The notes: generated from the sequence alone by a model not told the origin. A stretch of DNA of 5,675 nucleotides from Candidatus Aminicenantota bacterium (GCA_016926925.1 JAFGNQ010000347.1:1-5675), one strand, 5' to 3'; shown: positions 1 to 5,112, counted from the first letter of the stretch. A program made the numbers and translations.

Positions 1-236
1 AAGGTCAGAGGACCGATATGGGCTTTGACCCCGGCGTCATCGCCCACGTAGATGAACCGGCCGTCTTTCACGGCCAGGGCCGAGGCGGTGCTAAAATTTG
101 CATCGACCGTGTAGATCTTCCCGTTGACGTAAGCCCTGTCCGCTTCCTGCGCGCCGCCGGCTGCGACCTGTGCGAGCAGAAACGAAACAAAGAGCGCCAT
201 TAAAATGAGGCCGGCCGGTCTTTTCATGACAGTCAT
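1..236 (-). CDS. Amidohydrolase family protein (YtcJ-like), N-terminal part, cut by window edge
   Basis: Only the first 78 codons are present; the gene continues past the left edge. The N-terminus begins MTVMKRPAGLILM and has a short basic stretch, then a hydrophobic core of about 15 residues, then an alanine/glycine-rich region ending near AGGAQ. This is a convincing Sec signal peptide. The mature part starts with ADRAYVNGKIYTVD and continues with ASALAVKDGRFIYVGDD, the small beta-sandwich opening typical of metal-dependent amidohydrolases of the Amidohydro_3/YtcJ type. The metal-binding HxH motif would lie beyond the window. The family hydrolyses C-N bonds in amides or cyclic amides, and here it would act in the periplasm or on the surface; the substrate cannot be told. 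I chose the ATG at 236 because a strong Shine-Dalgarno lies 7 bases upstream. The ATG at 227 is in frame but too far from it (16 bases). The gene diverges from everything at 294-4312. Confidence 0.8.
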   Translation of the reverse strand, partial: MTVMKRPAGLILMALFVSFLLAQVAAGGAQEADRAYVNGKIYTVDANFSTASALAVKDGRFIYVGDDAGVKAHIGPLT

Positions 237-243
237 CTCGACT

Positions 244-249
244 CCTCCT
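244..249 (-). promoter_or_regulatory. Strong Shine-Dalgarno deciding the amidohydrolase start
   Basis: On the minus strand the sequence reads AAAGGAGGAGTCGAGATG. AGGAGG lies 7 bases before the ATG at 236 and 16 bases before the alternative ATG at 227, so it favours the longer N-terminus. Confidence 0.7.
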
Positions 250-254
250 TTCTG

Positions 255-264
255 CCCCTAGGGG
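255..264. repeat. Perfect 10-bp palindrome CCCCTAGGGG in the amidohydrolase leader
   Basis: The sequence GCCCCTAGGGGGC contains a perfect uninterrupted palindrome with CTAG at its centre. It lies just upstream of the ribosome binding site of the minus-strand amidohydrolase and at the left border of the TPR-tail relic. It could be a protein-binding site, a leftover junction or chance. With no loop it is a poor RNA hairpin. Confidence 0.35.
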
Positions 265-293
265 GCCGTGAACACGATAATCACAAAGGTCGA

Positions 294-500
294 TTGAATA
301 CTTTACATTCTGAGATCGGAATTGCGAGAATCTATTTTCAGCTTGGCAAAAATGAAGAAGGCTGGGAATGGATGGAAAGGGCCTATGATGAACGGGCTTA
401 TCGCCTCATTTTTATCAAGGTGGACCCTTTTTATGATCCGATTCGTTCGCACCCGAGGTTCAAGGCTCTGCTGAAGAAAGTGGGCCTGGGCTCGGTTTAG
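294..500 (+). pseudogene. Orphan C-terminal tail of a TPR protein, probably a lost kinase-TPR gene
   Basis: The frame reads IGIARIYFQLGKNEEGWEWM, then ERAYDERAYRL, DPFYDPIRSHPRF and KALLKKVGL before the stop. This is the last one or two TPR helices plus the terminal 'DPxFDPLRSDPRFxxLLKKVGL' signature found at the end of many TPR-fused Ser/Thr kinases and adenylate-cyclase-like proteins. The intact kinase in this window ends with the same signature (LRSDPRFKALLKRMNL). Only about 68 codons remain. There is no kinase or effector part upstream, and the frame simply runs open into the divergent amidohydrolase region. The only nearby start is TTG at 294, with a purine-rich AAAGGT just 3 bases away, which is too close to serve as a good ribosome binding site. 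I read it as a 3' relic of a deleted paralogue. A small expressed protein is less likely. Confidence 0.65.
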
Positions 501-553
501 GCAAGTAAAAAGAAAAAGTTAAAAAAGCTCTCAGGTTAGCACGTGTCACGCTG

Positions 554-582
554 TTGACAATAAGCACACAATAGGCTATATT
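554..582 (+). promoter_or_regulatory. Sigma-70 type promoter of the toxin-antitoxin operon
   Basis: A perfect -35 box TTGACA (554-559) is separated by 17 bases from a good -10 box TATATT (577-582). The expected transcription start is near 588-590, at the toxin ATG (589), so the mRNA would be leaderless. An A-rich tract at 505-526 lies further upstream. Confidence 0.7.
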
Positions 583-587
583 TGTGC
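564..587. promoter_or_regulatory. Candidate operator: inverted repeat GCACA-N14-TGTGC around the -10 box
   Basis: GCACA at 564-568 and TGTGC at 583-587 are inverted copies that bracket the -10 box. With a one-base shift the similarity extends inward (CACAATA against TATTTGTG). A further GCACGTG lies at 539-545. Ribbon-helix-helix antitoxins commonly bind short inverted repeats over their own promoter, so this is a plausible autoregulation site. The arms are short and could be chance. Confidence 0.35.
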
Positions 588-588
588 C

Positions 589-879
589 ATGAAGCTGTAC
601 GATTGGAGCTTAAGAAAAAACGAAGAGCTCAAAGCCCGAAGAAAAATCACTTTCGAAGACATCGTCTTCAGTATCTCCCGGGACGGCTTGATGGACATCC
701 TCGAACATCCGGATCAACACCGCTATCCGGGCCAAAGGATTTTCATCGTGAACGTGGATAATTATGCCTATGTCGTCCCGTTCATCGAAGATGAAAAGAC
801 AATTTTCCTAAAGACGGTCATTCCCAGTCGGAAGATGACAAAAAAATATCTGGGAGGAAAGCGACATGAAAACAAATAA
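589..879 (+). CDS. BrnT-like type II toxin (RelE-fold ribonuclease family)
   Basis: A 96-residue basic protein beginning MKLYDWSLRKNEELKARR. It shows the layout of the BrnT-like toxin group: an N-terminal YDW...N..L...R..ITFED segment, a central strand pair (QRIFIVNVDNYAYVVPF) and a C-terminal IFLKTVIPSRKMTKKYLG with the conserved Ser-Arg-Lys. BrnT proteins are small RelE-like ribonucleases that stop translation until bound by their antitoxin. Here activity is inferred from the family and from gene context. The gene stands first, as in brnTA operons, and its last 14 bases overlap the antitoxin gene. There is no Shine-Dalgarno before the ATG, and the promoter's -10 box ends only 6 bases upstream, so translation is probably from a leaderless mRNA. 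Length is normal, with no sign of decay. The brnT symbol is withheld because the sequence is only BrnT-like. Confidence 0.78.
   Translation: MKLYDWSLRKNEELKARRKITFEDIVFSISRDGLMDILEHPDQHRYPGQRIFIVNVDNYAYVVPFIEDEKTIFLKTVIPSRKMTKKYLGGKRHENK
852..857 (+). promoter_or_regulatory. Shine-Dalgarno of the antitoxin gene inside the toxin gene
   Basis: GGGAGG, followed by AAA, sits 8 bases before the antitoxin ATG at 866, inside the toxin reading frame. The first gene lacks a ribosome binding site and the second has a strong one, an arrangement that would favour antitoxin synthesis over toxin synthesis from one transcript. Confidence 0.65.
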
Positions 880-1141
880 AGACGAAAAAGAAATTCTTGA
901 TTCCGTCGAACGCGGCGAATGGAGGACGATTCCAGACCTTGAAAAGGAATCCGATCGCTACCAGAAATATGCCCGCTCTGCTTTTCGGAAAGACAAGAGA
1001 ATCAATATCCGGATTTCGGAAAAAGACCTGGTCAAACTCCAGAGAAGGGCTGTGAAGGAAGGCCTTCCCTATCAGACGTTGATCTCGAGCATTCTTCACA
1101 AATTTGTTTCGGGGCAATTCCAGGAGAAACCATCCGGATAA
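866..1141 (+). CDS. CopG-family (ribbon-helix-helix) antitoxin, BrnA-like
   Basis: A 91-residue protein that neutralises the preceding toxin and probably represses the operon. The N-terminal half (residues 6-40, with DEKEILDSVERGEW and LEKESDRYQKYARSAF) is the acidic, helical toxin-binding segment seen in CopG-type antitoxins paired with BrnT-like toxins. Residues 44-81 form the ribbon-helix-helix DNA-binding domain: strand KRINIRIS, helix EKDLVKLQRRAVKEG, then LPYQTLISSILHKFVSG, where the G-[IL]-PYQTLI-S-[IV]-LHK signature is very characteristic. The gene overlaps the toxin gene by 14 bases in another frame and has its own strong Shine-Dalgarno, so the two are co-transcribed and tightly linked. 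Length and motifs are complete. The likely operator is the inverted repeat over the promoter at 564-587. The pairing with a BrnT-like toxin is clear. The exact subfamily name is less certain. Confidence 0.85.
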   Translation: MKTNKDEKEILDSVERGEWRTIPDLEKESDRYQKYARSAFRKDKRINIRISEKDLVKLQRRAVKEGLPYQTLISSILHKFVSGQFQEKPSG

Positions 1142-1176
1142 CGATTGGCATCAGGAGAGGGTGTCGACGCCAATCG
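1142..1176 (+). terminator. Hairpin directly after the antitoxin stop (possible terminator or mRNA end structure)
   Basis: CGATTGGC (1142-1149) and GCCAATCG (1169-1176) form a perfect 8-bp stem with a 19-base loop that contains GTCGAC. It starts at the base after the antitoxin stop codon. No T-run follows, so it is not a classical intrinsic terminator. It could be a Rho-assisted end, a 3' stability structure or a protein-binding palindrome. Confidence 0.35.
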
Positions 1177-1218
1177 AGCTTAAGCCGGTTCACTGACTCA
1201 GGCGGGCTCTGTTTTCAG

Positions 1219-1246
1219 TTGACTATCCACCCCATTCCCTGATACC
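1219..1246 (+). promoter_or_regulatory. Weak candidate promoter for the kinase gene
   Basis: TTGACT (1219-1224) lies 16 bases before GATACC (1241-1246), which matches the -10 consensus at three of six positions. The gene's own start, GTG at 1278, has a modest AAAAGGG (1264-1270) 7 bases upstream. The -35 box is good and the -10 poor, so this is tentative. Confidence 0.25.
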
Positions 1247-1277
1247 CTTGAGCCGCTTCTGATAAAAGGGACGATTA

Positions 1278-3683
1278 GTGGCGGTCAAGTGCCCGAAATG
1301 CCATTCTGAGAATCCGGACACCGTGAAGTTCTGCGGGGAATGCGGGACTCAGCTCATTCCCTCCGCGAAGGATATCCTGCCAAAGTTCACCCAGACTCTT
1401 CAGGCGCCCGTCCAGGACCTCACCACCGGCTCCACCTTTGCCGGCCGCTACCAGATCATTGAAGAGCTCGGCAAAGGCGGGATGGGCAAAGTCTATAGAG
1501 TCCTGGACAAGAAGCTCAAAGAAGAGGTGGCCCTGAAGCTCATCAAGCCTGAGGTCGCTTCAGATCAGGAGACCATTGAAAGGTTCAGCAATGAGCTGAA
1601 GCTGGCCCGCAGGATCGGCCACCGGAATGTCGGCCGGATGTTCGAGCTCATGCAGGATGAGGGGACTCATTTCATCACCATGGAGTATGTCACCGGGGAA
1701 GACCTCAAGAGCTTCATCCGAAGGTCGCGGCAACTGACGGTAGGGACAGCCATGGCCATAGCCAAGCAGGTATGTGAAGGATTGGCCGAGGCTCACCGGC
1801 TGGGAGTGGTCCACCGGGACCTCAAGCCCGGAAACATCATGATCGATAAAGAGGGAAATGCCCGGATCATGGATTTCGGCATCGCCCGGTCGCTCAAGGG
1901 GAAAGGCATCACCGGGGCCGGCGTTATGATCGGGACGCCCGAATACATGAGTCCCGAACAGGTCGAAGGCAAAGAGGCCGACCAGCGCTCGGATATCTAC
2001 TCCCTGGGCGTGATTCTTTATGAGATGCTGACGGGGCGAGTCCCCTTTGAGGGCGATACGGCCTTAAGCATCGCGGTGAAGCATAAAACAGAGACCCCCA
2101 AAAACCCGCGGGAGTTCAACCCGCAGATCCCCGAAGAGCTGAGCCGTCTGATCCTGAAATGCCTGGAAAAAGAGAAAGAGAGAAGATACCAAAGGGTCGA
2201 TGAAATCCTGTCCGCGCTTGCAGCGATTGAGTCCGTCACTTCGGCCACCGGCATAACCGCCTCAACGGTCCCCGACACAGAAAAGATATTGGAGAGGGAA
2301 TGGAAAAAATCCATCGCCGTCCTCCCCTTCTCTAACCTCAGTCCGGATAAGGAGCAGGAGTACTTCTGCGACGGCCTGACTGAAGAGATCATCAACGCTC
2401 TGAGCCACATCCGGGAGCTCCGGGTCGTAGCCCGAACTTCAGCCTTTGCCTTCAAAGGAAAAGAGGTCGACATCCGAGAGGTTGGAGAAAAGCTGAAAGT
2501 GGATGCCGTTCTGGAAGGAAGCGTGAGAAAAGCCGGGGACAGGCTGAGGATCACGGCCCAACTCATCAACGTCGCCGACGGTTACCATCTCTGGTCCGAG
2601 CGGTTCGACCGCGCCATGAAAGATGTTTTTGACATCCAGGACGAAGTGACCCTGGAGATCGTGGATAAGCTGAAGATCGAGCTGCTGGGTAAAGAGAAGG
2701 AACAGGTCGTCAAGCGCTATACGGATAACTTGGAGGCTTACAACCTGCTGCTGAAAAGTCGGTATTTTTGGGCCAAAAGGACAAAAGAAGGGCTGAAAAA
2801 GGGGATGGAATCCGCCCATAAGGCGCTCGAGATCGATCCCACGTACGCTCTGGCTCATGCCTCTATCGCCAGCAACTTCATCAGCCTGGGTTGGTTTGGC
2901 TTTACCCGGCCGCACGACGCCTTCCCGAAAGCCAGAGCGGCAGCCCAAAGAGCCCTGGAAATAGACAATTCACTTCCTCAAGCCTATGCGACCTTGGCCT
3001 TTGTATCTCTTTTATACGACTGGGATTGGGCGGCGGCTGAAAAAGGATTCAAAAAGGCTCTTTCTCTTAATCCAGGATACGAATATGCCCATTGGGGATA
3101 TGGTTCCTTTCTGGTGTGTATGAATCGCCTTGAGGAAGCCGTCCTTGCCCAAAAAAAAGCCCTGGAAATCGATCCTTTATCTCTCAATTTGAACGCTGAT
3201 TTGGGTGCCTGGTTACGCCACGCACGCAGGTATGATGAAGCTCAAGAACAGCTCAAGAAAACCATTGAAATGGACCCGAACTTTGGTGTGGCCTATTACT
3301 ATATGGGCTTGATGTACAACAATAAGGAAATGTATAAGGAAGCCATACCGGAATTTCAAAAAGCAATCGAGCTCACTGGCGGCCTATCCTGGGCATTCGG
3401 AAATCTGGGATATGCTTATGCCATGTTGGGTCAAAAGGATGAAGCAGAAAAAATCCTTCAGGCCCTGGAAGAGCGCTCGAAGGAGGAATATGTCCGATCA
3501 ACAACTTTGACACTACTGCATTATGCCCTTGGAACCATCGATAAATCGTTCAAATCTATTGAAAAAGCGATGGAAGAGCGTGATCCTGTAATGCCCTTCA
3601 TAAATGTTTTGCCCGAACTGGACATCCTCCGCTCAGATCCTCGATTCAAGGCCCTGCTCAAGCGAATGAACCTCGATCAATAA
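1278..3683 (+). CDS. Soluble Ser/Thr protein kinase with zinc ribbon, FlgO/TolB_N-like domain and TPR repeats
   Basis: An 801-residue multidomain signalling protein. Residues 5-22 are a zinc ribbon (CPKC...CGEC: C5, C8, C19, C22). Residues 58-315 are a complete Hanks-type kinase domain: glycine loop GKGGMG (65-70), ATP lysine K87 in VALK, helix-C glutamate probably E106, catalytic HRDLKPGN (H179, D181, N186), DFG (199-201), and GTPEYMSPEQ, whose SPE replaces the usual APE. Residues 344-470 (KSIAVLPFSNLS, VLEGSVRKAGDRLRITAQL, HLWSERFDR) are the FlgO/TolB_N-like domain common in such kinases and in adenylate cyclases. About 480-730 are tandem TPRs (repeated A-L-E-I-D-P units), ending with LRSDPRFKALLKRMNL. 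No membrane segment is visible, so it should be cytoplasmic, phosphorylating unknown partners recruited by the TPRs. GTG start with AAAAGGG 7 bases upstream. The stop overlaps the next gene by one base. GC falls sharply in the TPR part. Catalytic residues are all present. Confidence 0.95.
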   Translation: MAVKCPKCHSENPDTVKFCGECGTQLIPSAKDILPKFTQTLQAPVQDLTTGSTFAGRYQIIEELGKGGMGKVYRVLDKKLKEEVALKLIKPEVASDQETIERFSNELKLARRIGHRNVGRMFELMQDEGTHFITMEYVTGEDLKSFIRRSRQLTVGTAMAIAKQVCEGLAEAHRLGVVHRDLKPGNIMIDKEGNARIMDFGIARSLKGKGITGAGVMIGTPEYMSPEQVEGKEADQRSDIYSLGVILYEMLTGRVPFEGDTALSIAVKHKTETPKNPREFNPQIPEELSRLILKCLEKEKERRYQRVDEILSALAAIESVTSATGITASTVPDTEKILEREWKKSIAVLPFSNLSPDKEQEYFCDGLTEEIINALSHIRELRVVARTSAFAFKGKEVDIREVGEKLKVDAVLEGSVRKAGDRLRITAQLINVADGYHLWSERFDRAMKDVFDIQDEVTLEIVDKLKIELLGKEKEQVVKRYTDNLEAYNLLLKSRYFWAKRTKEGLKKGMESAHKALEIDPTYALAHASIASNFISLGWFGFTRPHDAFPKARAAAQRALEIDNSLPQAYATLAFVSLLYDWDWAAAEKGFKKALSLNPGYEYAHWGYGSFLVCMNRLEEAVLAQKKALEIDPLSLNLNADLGAWLRHARRYDEAQEQLKKTIEMDPNFGVAYYYMGLMYNNKEMYKEAIPEFQKAIELTGGLSWAFGNLGYAYAMLGQKDEAEKILQALEERSKEEYVRSTTLTLLHYALGTIDKSFKSIEKAMEERDPVMPFINVLPELDILRSDPRFKALLKRMNLDQ

Positions 3684-4312
3684 TGATCGGCAAGCCAGTT
3701 TTGATGGCAGTCTTGGCGGCATGCCTGTTGGCCATCGCCTTTTTGCCGGGCGCGATCCTCAGCCTCACCAAGGCGGAGGATGCCACGGGCCGGATCGACC
3801 GCCTTCTTGCCGGCCGGTACGCGGCCGACGCTCCGGGAGCGGCGGTTCTCGTGGCCCATAAAGGAACCATCGTTCTCCGAAAGGGATACGGGCTGGCGAA
3901 TCTCGAGCATAGAATCGCCGCATCGCCTCAGACTGTCTTCCATCTCGCCTCCGTCTCCAAGGTCTTCACCGCCGCGGCCGTCCTCATCCTGGCCGAAAAG
4001 GGGCAGATCGGCTTGGATGACCCCGCCTCCAAGTATATAGCCGACTATCCCTGGAAAAAGGGCGTTCCCGCCATCCGGCATCTCCTCGGCCATACCTCCG
4101 GCATCCACGACTATCTGGACAGGCCCGACAGCATGCGCTGGGCCCGCGGCGAATACACCGTCAAGGAACTCGTCGATTCCTTCAAGGACCGGGATGCGGA
4201 TTTCGCTCCCGGCGAGGACCTCTGCGTCATCCTCCTCAGCAACCGGAGCGCCGGCGAGCCCCGCTGCGGCCAGGTCGCCCTCGAAATCGCCAGGCTAGCC
4301 CTTGCTCTTTAA
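3683..4312 (+). CDS. Beta-lactamase-family serine hydrolase with large in-frame internal deletion (probably non-functional)
   Basis: A 209-residue frame with a hydrophobic N-terminal signal or anchor (residues 5-28), then the N-terminal half of a class C beta-lactamase / D-Ala-D-Ala carboxypeptidase-like enzyme (PF00144 type). It has PGAAVLVAHKGTIVLRKGYG, the catalytic SxxK motif HLASVSK (S90, K93), KYIADYP and LLGHTSGI (134-141). At residues 174-181 the sequence jumps from DFAPGE, which in this family precedes the Y-S-N motif (usually YSNSGY), straight into DLCVILLSNRSAGEP, which normally lies near the C-terminus after the HxG motif. The catalytic Tyr and the third motif are therefore missing, and the protein is roughly half the usual length. 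Reading stays in frame, so the shortened product may be translated but is unlikely to be active. Its ATG overlaps the kinase stop (TAATG) and lacks a Shine-Dalgarno, suggesting translational coupling. Confidence 0.82.
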   Translation: MIGKPVLMAVLAACLLAIAFLPGAILSLTKAEDATGRIDRLLAGRYAADAPGAAVLVAHKGTIVLRKGYGLANLEHRIAASPQTVFHLASVSKVFTAAAVLILAEKGQIGLDDPASKYIADYPWKKGVPAIRHLLGHTSGIHDYLDRPDSMRWARGEYTVKELVDSFKDRDADFAPGEDLCVILLSNRSAGEPRCGQVALEIARLALAL

Positions 4313-4317
4313 GGGCT
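4297..4317 (+). terminator. Terminator-like hairpin across the serine hydrolase stop codon
   Basis: AGCCCTT (4297-4303) and AAGGGCT (4311-4317) form a perfect 7-bp stem with a 7-base loop, followed by a T-rich but interrupted TCTCCTTGCCTTTCG. It lies across the stop at 4310-4312, where a terminator for the kinase-hydrolase unit would be expected. The broken T-tract lowers confidence. Confidence 0.45.
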
Positions 4318-4383
4318 TCTCCTTGCCTTTCGTTTACAGTTCTCTCCACTCTGCGGTCCAACGCGTTTTAAAAAGCTCAGGCA

Positions 4384-4527
4384 ATGCTCTCCATCACGGA
4401 GTTCAAGCTGGGCGATCCGCGCCGCCTTCCTAAAGAAGAGATGATGAAGGCGGCGCGACGCATCGGTTTTCAGGTCCTTGCCGTGTATGGAGGATTCTTC
4501 TGCCACACGGTCGGTTTCTCAAAATAG
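4384..4527 (+). pseudogene. Possible C-terminal relic of a SAM-dependent methyltransferase
   Basis: This 47-codon frame contains FKLGDPRRLPKEEMMKAARR followed by IGFQVLAVYGGF. It resembles the end of class I methyltransferases, where 'RxxxxEEMxxLLxxAGFxVLxVYGDF' is common. Nothing of the SAM-binding core is upstream: an in-frame stop occurs at 4369-4371. After YGGF the expected final strand (usually ending in a hydrophobic V-I-A-R-K) is missing, and the frame ends at a TAG beside a repeat-like GGGGACCTGTCC. I read it as a fragment cut on both sides. The match rests on a short motif and could be chance. The opposite strand also has an open frame here but no recognisable motif. Confidence 0.3.
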
Positions 4528-4595
4528 GGGACCTGTCCACTCAGAGAGAGTGAGGTTTACTCGGCCGGCGCAGCCTAAAAGGAAACTCTTATCCT

Positions 4596-4904
4596 TCAAG
4601 ATCTATCGGAAGCTCCGGAGTGGGAGTGCTTGGGAGATTTCTTGGGAAACGCTGACTTGAGCGGGTATTTCTCCGGATTTTCGAGATTATCAATTTCCAA
4701 GTCGACATCCAGGTCCGGCCAATAGAGGTGATAGCCGTGGAGCAATTGGACATTCTGTATCGAATTCAATGTCTGGCCCTTGAAATACGGGAAATCCTCG
4801 AAACTCAAGAAATATTCCTTTTCTTTGACGAAAATCCAGATGCCGAAGGGAGTGATGTTCTCAACGCTTATGGAAATGACTTTGCCAGGATTCCTGGATT
4901 TCAT
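4596..4904 (-). CDS. DUF2442 domain protein, partner of the DUF4160 gene
   Basis: A 102-residue protein with the complete DUF2442 pattern: residues 8-28 form strands (KVISISVENITPFGIWIFV), then KEYFLSFEDFPYFKGQTL (30-47, the conserved E-Y-F-L-x-F-E-D-F-P-W/Y-F), then IQNVQLLHGYHLYWPDLDVD (49-68) with the family's HLYWPDLD, and PEKYPL (77-82). The last 20 residues are a basic, low-complexity tail. The family is small and widespread, with no established biochemical activity that I can assert. It is very often encoded next to DUF4160, and the pair has the form of a toxin-antitoxin cassette, with DUF2442 the more likely antitoxin. It is the second gene of the pair, overlapping the end of DUF4160 by 44 bases in another frame. 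A good GAGGAG (4912-4917) lies 7 bases before the ATG at 4904 and fixes the start. Confidence 0.85.
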   Translation of the reverse strand: MKSRNPGKVISISVENITPFGIWIFVKEKEYFLSFEDFPYFKGQTLNSIQNVQLLHGYHLYWPDLDVDLEIDNLENPEKYPLKSAFPKKSPKHSHSGASDRS

Positions 4905-5103
4905 TCTTGTGCTCCTCGATAATCCTTTGAATCTCGGTCAATTGCGTCCTGTTGAGTCCGTGATAAAGAGAGAGCGAAATCAGCGGTTCGAGCCAAAATT
5001 TCGCTTCACCGTCGGCGCACGTGACATGGATATGAATGCGCGTCTCCTCATTTGAGAGAAAATAAAACCGATAGCCTTTCTCTCTAAATACTGTCGGACT
5101 CAT
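4861..5103 (-). CDS. DUF4160 domain protein, candidate toxin of a DUF4160/DUF2442 pair
   Basis: An 80-residue protein covering the entire DUF4160 domain: MSPTVFREKGYRFYFLSNEE at the start, the HIHV motif (24-27), EAKFWLEP (33-40), and a C-terminal helix EEHKNEIQESWQSHF (63-77). I chose the ATG at 5103 because family members begin exactly with M-S/P-P-T-V-F-R-x-x-G-Y-R-F. The frame is open further upstream to an ATG at 5190, but those 29 residues (rich in W, L and R) show no family resemblance. The ribosome binding site is weak (AGGCAAG just before the ATG). A poor promoter match would place transcription start only a few bases upstream. Function is not established. The adjacent DUF2442 gene, small size and large overlap suggest a toxin-antitoxin-like unit. 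Length is normal for the family. Confidence 0.85.
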   Translation of the reverse strand: MSPTVFREKGYRFYFLSNEETRIHIHVTCADGEAKFWLEPLISLSLYHGLNRTQLTEIQRIIEEHKNEIQESWQSHFHKR

Positions 5104-5112
5104 CTTGCCTAT

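Noticed and set aside
18..203. Plus-strand open frame of 61 codons
   Set aside because: It lies antisense to the signal peptide and first strands of the amidohydrolase, which has a clear start and ribosome site. No motif is visible on the plus strand.
818..1117. Minus-strand open frame opposite the antitoxin gene
   Set aside because: It is the shadow of a well-supported ribbon-helix-helix antitoxin and has no ribosome site or recognisable motif.
2018..2948. Two long minus-strand frames (183 and 169 codons) opposite the kinase gene
   Set aside because: They are antisense to the kinase and FlgO-like domains, are serine-rich or irregular in composition, and overlap each other. They are expected shadows of a GC-rich gene.
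3677..4108. Minus-strand frame of 143 codons opposite the serine hydrolase
   Set aside because: It is antisense to clear beta-lactamase-family motifs and shows no family resemblance of its own.
4309..4506. Minus-strand frame of 65 codons in the gene-poor stretch
   Set aside because: It has no motif, no ribosome site of note and a basic low-information sequence. The plus-strand methyltransferase-like tail explains the region at least as well.
4579..4596. AAGGA/TCCTT inverted repeat after the DUF2442 stop as a terminator
   Set aside because: The stem is only 5 bp and AT-rich, with an 8-base loop and two extra T residues. It is too weak to call.
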